Of a DNA stretch of 64,000 nt, positions 12,600 to 25,440 are shown one piece after another. Where the stretch lies: assembly GCA_036877525.1 (NCBI GenBank), contig JAZGTH010000002.1, positions 3,952,001 to 4,016,000 on the forward strand. Direction: 5' to 3'. The stretch's first letter is position 1; each line of letters opens with the position of its first letter. The DNA comes from Chromobotia macracanthus. Taxonomy: Eukaryota > Chordata > Actinopteri > Cypriniformes > Botiidae. The position numbers and the translations under genes were made by a program. Under the pieces are notes generated by a model. That model made no database searches. It was not told the DNA's origin and saw only the letters and a list, made by a program, of their open reading frames with translations.

Positions 12600-15500
12600 C
12601 TAAGGGACATAGATTACTTTAGAACAACTGGTACATTTTGATTATTTTCAACTAATTTGAAGCAAACAACAGCTGACTACATTTGGGCTACATTTAGATG
12701 AACTACAGCCAGATATTCTGAAACGTTTTAAAAATTTTATTGCAGAAATAGAACTGAAAACTCTTTTGATTGGAACATACACACTTAAAGAGAAAAACAC
12801 ACATCTTTGGGCACAAGCAATTAACCCTTTATCAAAACACATTTTGTATAAAATTTATTTTTTTGGAAAGTAACGTATGATGTAATCCTATTTGGTCTTG
12901 TAATCTAATAAGGCTTATTTATGCCAAATGTAAAACAAAAACACTTCAGTCTTGCAACCAAATTAAATGTCCAAATAACTAAACATGTATACTGTATTAT
13001 ACATAGATATGCAAGTATACAAACACATACAGACACAAATGTAAATGCTTTGACACCGTTTAAAAATGTCTGAAGGAAATATTTGTTTTCCTCCAAATTT
13101 TGTTCATATTGAACATTACAATGAATATTTGTCCTTTGGTGTGGACAGGTCTTTCTCAAAAATGTATGTGGATCCAACCTTCAACATAGATGTTACTGCA
13201 CAGTATCAAAATTGCTCAACATACATTGATACATTCAACAGCTGTATCAAGCTTTATAATGCTGTGCAGTGAAGCAGGCACCTGAAAAGTAATCCACAAT
13301 CTCATAAACCTCATGAATTAAGTCCTAATCCTTTACTAAATCTAATCAAATCAGCTTCATCAGCTCTGACTTCTGGAATGTGCTGCAAACTCTAAGATGT
13401 CAGACCACTACAGTGCTGAAGTTGAGAAGAACAGGTGAAGAGGGGTTCATGTGCGTGTGTGTGCGCGCATATAAGCAAGACCTTTAGGGCACAGCCAAGT
13501 GTACGTTTAATATAATGTAAAACTCTGAACTATGCCCTGTTGCCTCTGTATCAACCTTTTGCAGATTCCTGTTCCTGGAAACAGCTCAACGTATATGATC
13601 TTTACAAACTAATGCTTTGAAGCTCCTAAGGAATCCTGAGGCAGTCTACAGTATATCCCACTGAATCATCTAATCTTTAATCTGACCTCTAATCAGCTGC
13701 ACTGTTCAACTGCAGTTTCTCCATTTTGTAAGACCCTGCAAATAACATACAGCAAAATTCAATCCACATTAAAGTTTGAAGCCTTCATTCTGGTTTCAAT
13801 AGTAATCAAGAACTGCATTTGTTTGTACAGCTGAACAGCTAATTCAGTGTTTAAAGGTGAAGCATCAATCAGGTAGAGATGTGCTATGCAATATGTACTA
13901 TATTCATTGCATTATGTGTTTTAGAACATTTCAACAATGCATGGGATTGAGTTTGTTCAATGTAGTAGCAGCAGATGACTTTGGGCCTAACTTCCAAATC
14001 AAATGAATCTGTGTGATGGATAAACGGAGATAACACAATACATTAACATTTAGGCATTTAGCAGATGCTTTTATCCAAAGCGACTTACAAGGTGAGGAAA
14101 ACAACGAAGCAATAAATTGTAGGGAGGCAATAACATCAGTCATACATACAAATGGCTATACAATAATAATCTGTACTGTTTGTGTTTTCACAGTAATTAC
14201 AACTGGAGTGTAGAATAGTTGTGTTCTATACCTTTTATTGGTGGGTGTAATCCTGCCCCCTTTGCGGTCTGGGCTGCATGGTGGCTCTGGTGAATATGGG
14301 CCGGGGGACAGAGATGCTGGGCTGGAGATGGTATATTCTCTGTAGTTCTGGTTCTCATCTCGACTCACCTGCACAGCCTCCTGCACAAGCAGAGGAAAAA
14401 GCCACAGGTTCTTAAATCGTCTGGAAGTGCTGGACAATGAAGGACGTGTTGATCAAACTCCTCTTTTGCAACATAAGTCTTGAACACCACCAATCAAGTG
14501 CAATGCACAAAAAGTAGCTTATTTTTTTTAACAAGTTCTCACATGGTTGAGCAGAAGGACTATGAGATCTTTAGGGTTCACAGTCTTTATGAATCAGAGT
14601 ATTCATTACAACAAAGGTCCATCAGCCACTCCTCACGAGTGTAAAAAGCAGGAAACCATGTGTGATTTATAATGTTCCAGAGTTCATGTCACAGTTACAG
14701 CCAGAAATGAAAAAGAGGGAAATGTATACCTCAATGTCTTGTTTCTGCTTAACTGGACAAACGATAAATCTTTGATAAGCAGATAGTGACTGATCTTCTT
14801 TTAATTGAAACCAGACATGCTCAAACCTGAGGAACACTATCCATTAGGTCAACAGTTCAGATGGGCAGCTGCAGCCATGATGCACTTTGGTCTGCATTTC
14901 TGATTCTCTTTGCATGTAAAATGAGGGTTTGCTTATAAATTGGGGGCTAAATGGCACAGTGATGGATGAATTTTCATTCATGAAAATTTAAACTGGCACC
15001 ATGATATTGATAATATAAAAAGAGTGGCAGCATGACTGTTGACCCTGAAGCTGTGGCCTACTGGTAAAACCCTGACACACTGAGCCAGAGTAATAAAATA
15101 AAGATAAACAACAGTAAACATCACTGTCCACACAGCTTAGAAGAGCTCAAACAGAACAGTCTAAAGCAGATTGTGCACTTGAGTTGCAGCCAATGAGACA
15201 GTTGTCTTGTTCCCAAAAGGATTATTAAACTTCAGCAAGGCTCAACAATAGGAATGGTCTAACAGTACTGTGTACAGTACATCTGAAACAACATTTTTTA
15301 TGGACCATGGACATGTTTCAACCATAAAGCCCCAAAAATACATGTCTTAATTTTAAACTACATATCTATTGTTTTATCATGTGAAACCTAACATAGTATG
15401 TTAGTATAGCATAAGTATAGCAAAATGTTTGCTTGAAATGGCCCATGTTTTCACCAATGTAGAGGAGGATGTTCTGAAAGAATTTAAATAGTCAAAATAG

Positions 15501-18500
15501 TCTTGCACGCAAGACTACTAAAAATAAACAAAATCACAGTGCATCATTGTTTTCTGGCACAAAGTTAATGAATATACAGTATAGTGTATATTGTAATACA
15601 GTGTATATTATAGTGGAGTTACATTATAGCACCATTTTACGTTGACATAGTGTTACATTAATATTTTATATGGTAAACTGCACTCTCCCCTTAGGATTTT
15701 CCAAACATCTGAACAGTTAATTGCTGCTGTTTGAATGGAACACTGACCTGAAAGTGTCCAATCAGCTGCTCTGGGGAGGTAATTCCATTGGTCTGACCTG
15801 GAGCGGGTGAAGCAGGCCTATGTGGAGAGCAAACATGAGCACTCTTACACACTTTCTGTCTTAAGTAAACAAAGCTTTTTGTCTTTAGCTTCTTGTGGTG
15901 TTTGAGATGTCCCAGAAATGTGTAACCTGAATGCAAAAACTTTTGAGTCCCATTTTTGAACACGGCTCAATGAATGACTGAACGTGGTACTGATTTTTAC
16001 ATTTATATTAAGTAACTGACATTTTAAACACAATACAGACAGTTATTTTGTTTATTTTCCAGACTGCCTGTCTGGAACGCTGGGATCAAAAACAAGAAAT
16101 ATGAGCACACAAATGTAGCTTGTCCAATCAAATTAGAGGACTGGAACTTACAGCTGTAACTAATGTCATAAATCTTAAATATTTGGAATAATGGAATCTC
16201 ATGCCATTATGTCTGAGAAGTTGCGCATGTTGCTCTGATAACATAGCTGAATAATCTTTCAGCCTCCTTCGAGGAACATAAAATCCGAGGTTAATACCAA
16301 ATTGTTCCAAAATGTTTTTGGCTACCTAGTCAGTCATTTAAATGGGAACCTGGACTAAAAGCTGCCTTATCCGAACAGCTTAGATGTCCAAACACTGCAA
16401 TTGGCCCAACTAGAATATCAATACGGCCTTTCTTAAGGAACTGGGGCAAGCAACATTTTCTTCAACCCTCAAATTCAAATTTAGTACAGATAGTGGTACC
16501 AGCTTAAGATGACTGAACTTGACAGAGAAAAGACAACACAGTCTTGTCTAATACATCAGCAGAACTCCTGACCAGGAAGAACCACATGTCTGAATATGTT
16601 TATTTGTCTTTAAATTATTCACTGGCCTTATGTTTAGTACAGAAAGCTCCTTTTAGCTTCGCGAGGATGGAATGTCACACGGGTCTGATTCAGCACTGCT
16701 GCTCTCTGTCTTCAGCTGGTGTTTAAACCCAGGAGACGGTAAAGGGAGAGGAAAATAATACATATTTGTTTGGAAAATCAGGTACCTTATCCAACTTAGC
16801 CTGAATATGGAAGTCACCCTGATTCATATTTAAAGCCATTTGTTGGCGTTTTCTGGTCAGTATGTTTCTTTAGCCATTATTTTAACAGATGTAAAAGTTT
16901 GTTATTTCAGACAGCTGCATAAAAGCTTATGGCAAGACATATGCAAAAATGTGTCTTGACACTTCAAAGATTTTAAATTAAAGTTTTATAAACGTCAACA
17001 AAGGTTTTATCTTACTGCATATTGTAAACAGTTGAGGTTCCTGCCATTTAATAAGTTACATTAACTTATACTCAGCTTATACTTATATTCAACTATAACA
17101 GTTGAATTATACTTATCTCAGCTGGTAAAAGACAACCTGCATACACAGCCCGGTTCTATGTGTTGTAGTAATAATGCAGGTCAGATGCTCAAAATTGACC
17201 ATTTTTATTTTATTTTATTTTGATAATCTGGTGAATTTGGTGTTTTCAGATGACAGTAATTTAATATAATAAGTTACTAAACAGGATATTAATAATAGAT
17301 TTTTCAAAAATATACTTACACAGTCCACACAGTGTAACTGTACAAATTACAGTTACAGTTATGTACAAACTGTTGAAAATTAGATGCATCCACTATGCAT
17401 CTAATTTTATAGCAGAATTTCATAGTATAGCAGAATTTTTATGTATTGACATTATTAATTTTGCTCTGTACACAGCCACACCACCCAGTACTTAAAACTG
17501 TAAAGCCAAACAACAGTAAATCATTTGTTTACAGGTAATACAGCTTGTCAGATTTAACTTGACATACACTTTAGCAGTGTAATTTAAAACATCAGCACCA
17601 GCACCATATACGCCTCAGTCAGGGTTTGTGAGGGAAAACTGAAGGCAGAGAATACAGCTAGGAAGAAGAAAATAAAATCAAATTCTTCAAGCGTAATTTT
17701 TATTTTTGCACCTGTATAAATACCTAGACCTTTTAAGGCACATGCAGTATGGCTAACAACATGCAATAACTTTACCGGCAAATTGTTTGCAACTTCTTCC
17801 GCTTTACAACATTTATGTATTTATAAAACATATTTGTTGTTGAGAAGTCGCATGTGTTTGGAAGGCGTTACATCACAGCATGACAATACATTACAGCACT
17901 CGGACCACAGCTTCATCTTTCTCAACAAAACATTCCACATGCAGCCTGAATGAGAACATGACATGAGAAAATATGGACAGAGAATCCAAAAAAAGAGGGA
18001 AAAATATAAAAACCACATGGGTCAAACATCAAAGGCCCTCCACCAGCTGGAGAGATCTGGCAGAGGTCATTAATAGTTTATGCTGTAACTCACAGCCAAC
18101 AGTTACAACTCATTTGAGACAGCAGAGGAGTTTTAAGACCCTCATGGCCACTAACGTTGGACAGCTTATATTTCTGATCAAAAAGGTATGATATTATCGA
18201 CACAATTAAATAAACACATTTTATGTTTTTTTAGGAAAAGTATTGCCATCAATTTAACAGGATAAAAACTAGAATTGCTTATTAAAACGGTGCATAAAAA
18301 TGATATTACTATGCCCTAGTGTAATTTGATTAAATTAATTAATTACACAATACTGTGTGCTCATTTCAGTTTGTAATCAACTAACAGCTCCAACAGTATT
18401 AAAGCTAAACAGTTCTGGAGGTAATACTAAATATTGCATGATGTAACTGGTCTGGTCACTGTTCTGTATTAGAGGAAATTCTCTTTCATGCCAATAATTA

Positions 18501-21500
18501 TTCATATTCCAAACTGAGTGGGACACAGTCAATATATTGTACAGAAAAGTTTATTTACTAGATGGATTGTTCCAAAAAAATTAAGGGTCACGTGGAGCCT
18601 TACATAACTCTTTAGATTAATCCAAACGGTTTCTGTTAGGAGAGGGCGACACACTTCCTTTTCGTCCAATACTGTTACAGGAGAAACACACACAAACAGA
18701 GAGTGCCATTGTGTTGTTTCTGGCCCATTTCAAGACATGGGGTTAGATGAGAAAAATGTAAAGGACACAGGGCCCAAAATGCAAGTGTGTCTGGTTGCTT
18801 TCATTGTGTGTGTACAAAAAATGTGTTTGTGTGTGTTACCTTTCCACAAGCAGGTTCAGTTTTGTTGTGCAGCTCTTGATCTTGTTTTGTGCTTCTACAT
18901 TTAGCATCTCACTGGTGTCCTGCCCATTAATCTCCATGATGATGTCACCAGGCTGAATATGGGCGCTCTCTGCCTTACTGCCAGTGTTCACCTTAAGACA
19001 AAAAAAACAACATCGCTCAGACTTTGAAATTAGGACCATTACCTGTTCAGAAAAAAGTATGATGGCCCAGTGAGTCTAAAACTATTAAAAGAAGTTGCTG
19101 AATTAAACTCAGTCGATAAAAATAAAGAAATCAATTATTGTTCTTTTATCCTTTTTATAAATACCTAATTTTTCACCAGGAAACATTGAGACAATTAATA
19201 AAATAAGCATAAGGAATATTTTGTAGTGGGTACCTATTTAAATGTCAAGTCTACTTTGTTGAGAATGTTAGCACAGAAGGCCAAGAAAAAACACTGGAGT
19301 ATTTGCTATTTTTGTGGTTCGTACCCACACCCTATCGCTATGCTTTTGAATTGCTGTTTAAAACAATGGGCATGAAAACCAAGGACTCAAAACTGCTGAA
19401 TGATGGAGTGTAACATTTTAACGTGTCTTTCTGCATCTTCCTAACTAGATGAGTGCTGTTCTTATAGGTCTTAGGCAAAGCTTAGATGCCTCTTGACACA
19501 ACAAGGGCAGAGCCCCATTAAGAGATAAAAAACCAACATCAAAACCCAACTGAAAACACCCAAACAGCATGGCAAGGCACTGCAGACTGCCAGGCAGGTT
19601 GTTGTTGTTGTTGTTAGCTGAAAGCAGAGGGGCAGAGGTGTAATGTCTTTGGACCTGCTTGAGGGGCAATTAATTGTTGCTACAGAGAGACACAATGAAC
19701 TCTGTCTCAGGCAAATCGCTGTATGCTTCACTTCACACATCATAAACATTCTTTTGCCCTGTGTGGACGGCAGCGCAGATGAAAAGCAGTTCATACCCCC
19801 ACAGAAACGTTCAGCAGGGTATCGGCATTTAAAGGAACATCTAGGACTATTGGTCATCTCATGCAACCCAAAAGGTCTTTTGTCATCAACTATTTGCAAG
19901 CAATTTTAAACAAGAGATTTTGTGATGTACTTGTAAAATGTAAATTAATTCTATTATGGACAGTAGGGAAGACTAGATGGTATTACATTTCTTTAAATAG
20001 CAAAGATACAATATTAATGATAATGATATGATAAAGCTGTTTTTGGTTAAAAGTTGGAGTGTACCAGACACTAGCCTAGTGCTTCACGATGCCATAGAAG
20101 AACCATTTTTGACTGTATTGTTCCTTGAAGAACCTTAAACATCCATAGTGCCTTTCTGTTTCACAAAGGGTTCTTTGTAGTGTAAAAACATTCTTTAGAC
20201 TATAAAAGGTAAGAAAGGGTTCTTTTAAGGACCTTTGACTGAATAGTTCTTTATGTAGATAGTTCTAATAGTTCGAATGGTTCTCTTGTTGTGAAGATCC
20301 TTTTAAGAACCTTTAAAGCGTATAGCTAGCGTATAGGAACTTATGACTTTGACTTACTGAAATTCACATTATACAATTTCAATTACTCTGCATACACTTG
20401 AGAAAAAGATCTATGTAAAACCACATGATGCATTAGAGAAAGAAAAGTAGTTGGAGTCAGGAAAGATGAGTCAGGAAGAGTGAAGAAAGGATATATTGAG
20501 AGGAGCACAAGACTAATGCCCATGCCAACCTTTTCCACGCCAGTTGCACCATGAGGCCCTCTGCAGCCCTCTTGAAAACAAGCCATGCTGTTCTCTTTAA
20601 CCTCTCCAAATACTAAAAGTCTCCTTCACTACAAGGAGACAATCAAATGCTTTTTTCCCTTACCTTGGCTCTTGAGGGCACAACATGGGCCTAGAGGCAT
20701 ATAGAGATTTAGAAACAGCTTTAGGGTCAAATGTGGTCTTTAAAGGAATAGTCCAACCACAAATGGAAAATTAGACTTTTTTAACATGGAATATGCAAGT
20801 AGTCTTGAAAAAAAATGCAACTTTTGTCATACCATGAGTTCAAAGTGTCCAGATGTCAAGCTCCAAAATTAACTATTGCTAAAATCTTGAATCTTTTAGT
20901 TTAAAAAACAAAAACAATTTTAAAACAATGCAATCATGGAAAATACGACTAACGGAAATTGAGAGATCCCATGTTTTTACAAAGAGTTCATGTTTAAAAT
21001 GTGGATTATAACCCAGATGTGACCAGGATCTTAAAGGAAAGCTTCCATTAGTTGCCTTTAATCAAGACCACTGGGGTGTGTTTCTGGATCTTGGGATGGA
21101 ATACATATTTTGTGGAATGAACCTCGTTTTTAGTTGAGAGAGACTGTTTTGGTTTAATTTGAGAAAAAAACGGAACCAAAAAACACAGGAAAAACTAAAG
21201 ATTGGTTCCAGACTAGGTGGCAGAAGAACAACAACTCAACTCCTCAATTCCTCAACAGAAAACCATCTTTCACAATAGTGTGTTGAGTGTTGAAAGCTTG
21301 CACTCAAACTAAAAGCTGACTGGTCCACCTGGTAAGAAATGCCCAGATGTTAAATAATGTCAACCCAACAAAACAATGGTAATAATACAAATACATGCCA
21401 AGTACATAAACACCACTTACTGTGTGCACACTCAACATATTTCCTTTACTTTGTTTGTCTATTTAGTATGCACACTAAAACTAGCCATCACTATGGTTCA

Positions 21501-21962
21501 TAAACAACCTATTTTTGTAAAATGCAAAACATGAGGCGTGGAACACTGTAGAATGGAGCTTCAGGTATTAACTGTGCTCAGTTAATTTATTTCACTTTGT
21601 GCATTTTGTTGCATCATGCAAAAGAGAGAACAAAACAATAGCTTGACCAACAGAATTTCCACTTCCCTTACAATTACCAGGAACTTCCTTTACATTTACC
21701 AAGTTATTGTTTAGTTTAAGTAGCAAGATGTTTGGGCATGTGGGTTCATTGCTTTATTAACTAATGCAATTTTTGCACCATGTTCTGAATAGGTACACTA
21801 CTTTGATTAACAGGGGGGAAGAATTACCTTGGAAACAGTAATAGCCTTCTTGAAGTCTCGCCCTCCAGATATTCTGAATCCCCAGGGAGACGGGCCAGTC
21901 AGGTTAACTTTAAACGGCATTGTGTGACTGCAGACTGCTGCCCAATGGTCTTGAGAGTGCTG
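12527..21962 (-). CDS. pdlim2: pdlim2 (PDZ and LIM domain protein 2), 5' half; LIM exons not seen
   Basis: PDLIM2 (mystique) is an actin-associated PDZ-LIM adaptor; in mammals it also acts as a nuclear ubiquitin ligase for STAT and NF-kB p65. Five coding exons (listed separately) join in phase to give 179 codons from the ATG at 21920. Residues 1-82 form the PDZ domain: GPSPWGFRISGGRDF contains the PWGF carboxylate-binding loop, and PGDIIMEINGQDTSEML matches PDLIM2 PGDIIVAINGESAEGML. The linker segment PASPAPGQTNG matches human ASPGQTNG, which separates it from PDLIM1, 3 and 4. The linker continues Ser/Pro-rich to PLSQ. Human PDLIM2 is about 352 residues, so roughly half is missing; the EVFKMLQ segment and LIM domain were not found in the first 12.5 kb and probably lie left of the window. 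Confidence 0.9.
14046..14150. repeat. teleost SINE/LINE tail repeat
   Basis: CATTTAGCAGATGCTTTTAT, CCAAAGCGACTTACAAGGTG and AGCAATAAATTG match a common teleost retroposon tail. It lies 80 bp downstream of pdlim2 exon 5. Confidence 0.6.
14232..14380 (-). CDS. pdlim2: pdlim2 exon 5, Ser/Pro linker
   Basis: 149 nt, phase 0 in, 2 out: EAVQVSRDENQNYREYTISS then PASLSPGPYSPEPPCSPDRK and GGRITPTNK. It parallels the SPTSLSPRAGSPFSPP region of human PDLIM2. Acceptor gtgcag|GA, donor AAAAG|gtatag. Confidence 0.9.
15748..15817 (-). CDS. pdlim2: pdlim2 exon 4
   Basis: 70 nt, phase 2 in, 0 out: PASPAPGQTNGITSPEQLIG then HFQ. SPAPGQTNG is diagnostic of PDLIM2. Acceptor acatag|GC, donor CAG|gtcagt. Confidence 0.93.
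18840..18991 (-). CDS. pdlim2: pdlim2 exon 3: second half of PDZ
   Basis: 152 nt, phase 0 in, 2 out: VNTGSKAESAHIQPGDIIME, INGQDTSEMLNVEAQNKIKS, then CTTKLNLLVE plus two bases. Conserved PDZ residues GD, INGQ and the EAQ-KI helix. Acceptor cttaag|GT, donor GAAAG|gtaaca. Confidence 0.96.
20085..20330. repeat. GGTTCTT/AAGAACC foldback repeat
   Basis: Many copies of AAGAACC and GGTTCTT in both orientations, for example AGAAGAACCATTTTT and AAAGGGTTCTTT. Such elements are common in cyprinids. It lies in the pdlim2 intron between exons 2 and 3. Confidence 0.6.
21828..21962 (-). CDS. pdlim2: pdlim2 exon 2: short 5' UTR and first half of PDZ
   Basis: Acceptor tttctcag precedes 42 nt of 5' UTR, then ATG at 21920-21918 and 31 codons, MPFKVNLTGPSPWGFRISGG then RDFKKAITVSK. 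Donor AAG|gtaatt, phase 0. The ATG sits exactly where PDLIM proteins begin their PDZ domain. Confidence 0.95.
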
Positions 21963-22162
21963 CTGAGAAAGAGGCAAAAATAGGTTGAAAACAGATGGAA
22001 GGAGGGGGAGAAATTTGGTAAAGTTTAATTTGACGTCAGCCTGACAAGCCACAGATTTACTTCAGTTTCCACTTCTCTGAAGTACTGGCTGCTGTTGAAA
22101 GGTAAACTACCTTCACCTGTTCCTCTGAACATCTTTCATCCTATTCCACATGATTGCGGCTG

Positions 22163-22163
<1 letters not shown>

Positions 22164-22256
<93 letters not shown>
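22164..22256. repeat. (AC)46 microsatellite
   Basis: 93 bp run of AC, about 200 bp upstream of the acceptor of the pdlim2 start exon; on the transcribed strand it is (GT)n. Confidence 0.97.
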
Positions 22257-22257
<1 letters not shown>

Positions 22258-23179
22258 GCAAACAGGGGTGTCATATGACTGAAATTCCAGAAATGCATTT
22301 AAAGCATCCATGAGGAGAGTGAGAAAAACACTTAACAGTGTTACACAAGTGTAAACCACAAAATGCTATAAATGCATGAGTCCCATCCAGCAGACTTTTT
22401 TATTCTATTCTTCTGAAATTAGATTTCACTGTTCACCTAGATTTGTTAATACAGCCATGACTGATTTTGATACATATTGACTTGTTTGATATTCTTGATG
22501 CACATGCTTTTTTGATTATATTACATAATTATGCATTTGCTCTACAATGAAGACATAAAACATTGAATTGGTATTTTAAACTGATGTCGATTTTATTTTA
22601 AAGGATCAGTTCTCTGAAATGAATCAGTCCCAAGTCTATTAGCATTTTTTCTGAGGTTTAACACTCCCATTTTAACAAGTATTGACAACACAACTGACCT
22701 ACAAGCACATATAGTAGGATATTTAAGTTAAAGGTAAAAAAAAAAAAAAAAACAATATATTATTGCAGAACTCACAATGTAGGTTAGTTGGTTATTTTTG
22801 GTCTCCAATAAAGCTCAGTTCAGACTGTATTGCCTGTTTTTAAATTCAGCACTGCCCTGAGTAAACCATTTACCAAAATGCTTAATAAAAACAAAAAACT
22901 AATTATAAGTTTAAGCTTTGCTAGACTAATTAGCCTTAATGCTCATCTAATTGTGAGCTCTTCAGAGCCATAAAGGGTAAATGTATTTCTCTAGTTGCAT
23001 TAAACCCCATTCATCCCAGGGCACACTGTGGCACAAGCGTTTATTGCTAGCTGATATGCCGCTGTGAAGGCCCTAACAGTGCTGCCCCTGATGAACACAT
23101 AACAGAGAGTGGGCAGTGGGCACTGTACACTGCAATATAATGCAAAAAGCACTGTGGTATACTGATTACTGTAAATTGT

Positions 23180-23181
<2 letters not shown>

Positions 23182-23246
<65 letters not shown>
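23182..23246. repeat. (AC)32 microsatellite
   Basis: Direct run of AC in pdlim2 intron 1. Confidence 0.97.
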
Positions 23247-23250
<4 letters not shown>

Positions 23251-23330
23251 AAGGAAGTGTCCATAAGCTAACCATAAGAAGATTCAAGCAAAGGCCTTAG
23301 GAAGATGTTAAATAGTCATTATTAATGTCC

Positions 23331-23483
23331 CTGTAGCTCAATTGGTGAAGCATTACATTATCATTGCAAAGGTTGTGGGTTTGATCCCACTGAATACACA
23401 TACTGATAAAATGTATAACTTAAATGTGCTGTAAATCACTTTGGATTAAAGAGTTTGCCAAATGCATAAATGTAAATGTAAAT
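23331..23483 (+). mobile_element. HAmo-like tRNA-derived SINE
   Basis: Head CTGTAGCTCAATTGGTGAAG, B-box region GTTGTGGGTTTGATCCC, tail ATCACTTTGGATTAAAGAGT and AATGCATAAATGTAAATGTA. Confidence 0.85.
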
Positions 23484-25280
23484 TAAACCTAACTAAACAC
23501 AATTTTAATCAACTAAACTTTTTAGTTTACTATACTGATTTGTGCTACATCATAACATCATCTAAGTTTTTGTAACAAAGCCAAACCTTGTTCACTCTTG
23601 TTCAAAATTATAAACTCATATTTTAATATGTTTTATAAAAACATATTTTGTAAACTGTCAAACTCATCTGAAACATTGCGAAGTGAAGTATGTGTAAGCA
23701 GCGTCTTCTATTTCAACTGTGCATTTTCCAGTCTATTCAAAATATTTACTCCAAGAAACTCCAAACATGTCCAGTCAACAGACAACCATTCACTTCAAAG
23801 GAGAACATTCCTATTAAGGGCTGAAACCTGCATCAGATCAGTGAAGTCTGTGACACAAATGATCTTTAATTTCAACATGACATTACTACCATTACAACAA
23901 AATGGAGTAAATTAGCAATTTACCAACTGCTTTTATATCACATTACAGATCATCACATTATGTTTTGCAATATTAAGACAGTGGCCTGAAGCATTAGTCT
24001 TGTACAAGAGCTACAGTTTGCACATTTCTCTAAAAGTGGTTGATGAACTATTTACCTGACAGCTAAAACATGCCTGAAGTCCTTGATTCAAAGCTTCAAA
24101 AAAAATGAAGTTTTCTGTCATATTTGTGAGACTATGGGAACTGACTTGGTTATCAGTCAGCATATGGGCTCTGGAATGTGATCTAGGATGTTTTATTGTT
24201 AAATATTACAGCTTGAGTGTATATGTTAAAGCTACTTATTCTCAGGTGCAGACTGTTTTTACTCTGACCTGATGTTTACAGCATCCCTCAGCACACTCGC
24301 TCTCTTTCTCTCTCTGTGTTCTGGTCTCTTACTCGCCCTGATTTTTAAGCTTTGACAGTTTTGATCTCATCTCATGTAATTCCAATAAAAGACACTGTTT
24401 ACGTCTAATCAAAGCATTTATTTAAGGGCTGGTCTATCAATCTCATAACTTTTTTTATTCTTAACTATGCTTCAAAAACTGTTTATGCTGTCTGAACTGT
24501 AAACAACAATAGATATTAGTTTGCTTGATATTGTACATAACAGTCTTTATGACAAATCTTAGGCTATATCACTTTAACATGTCATAATATATTTATGCTG
24601 GAAATTCCAAGGTAAATGGTTTTTTTAACATTCTAAAATGTATTTTAATAGTTTTAATCACAAATGCAAGGTACCTTCATCAAATTTAAAAAAAAAAAAG
24701 AAATTGTATTTTCATTTTTTTCTTCATTCTGACTTGTGCACTTATCAACTTATATGATTATTCATAACATATAAATGTTGATCATAAAACTGATTTTGTT
24801 TGGATGAGCCACTGTAATTAATAAGGCTGATACACACAAATTGTTTTTTCTACAGTTTTTACCAAAATTTCTACAGTCAAGTCGTGGAGCTCATTACTAG
24901 TGTATGCAAAAGCTGACTGTATGCTAAAATCAGTCCTTAAATGCCAGCTTTTTTATATGATATACAAAAGCTGGCCTTTAAGGAGTTTGGCCATATAAAC
25001 ACTGTAGCAACAGGTCACAGTCTGTCACAAGGTCCTGCATTTTATATCAACAGAACATACTTGCATTCAGTTGAACCTACTCATCGTGATCCAGTTTAGG
25101 TTATGGTTGTCAAAGCATTTATGGAGCGTTTGGTCCAGGGGAACGCAAATCTACACCATCATTGGTTCCCCAGACAATTAGCAGCCTTAATAATCCCTCT
25201 GTTGCAAAGGATTTCTCTTAAATACTGTGGCCTCCAGAGACTGGCTGCTCTGTGTCGTTGTTGAGCATTATGTAATCACA

Positions 25281-25355
25281 GGGGGGGGGGGGGAAAAAAT
25301 TTTCCCCCCTCAAAAAAACAAAAAATAGGGGAGGGTTTTTTTTTTTTATAAAAAA

Positions 25356-25405
<50 letters not shown>

Positions 25406-25440
25406 GGGGGGGGGGGGGGGGGGTTTTTTTTTTTTTTTTA
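25281..25440. other. homopolymer block, likely assembly artefact
   Basis: Consecutive runs of G, A, T, C, T, A (about 45), G (about 26 with one T) and T (about 16) with little else. This does not look like natural sequence; it resembles an error-filled gap or low-quality read end. Confidence 0.7.

Noticed and set aside
22113..22359. Cys/Val repeat frames over AC tracts (also 23000-23245 and 52559-52858)
   Set aside because: Translations of microsatellites, not genes.
23331..23400. tRNA gene suggested by A- and B-box-like sequence (also at 40211, 32010, 2448)
   Set aside because: No cloverleaf; the sequence continues into SINE bodies with the shared teleost tail.
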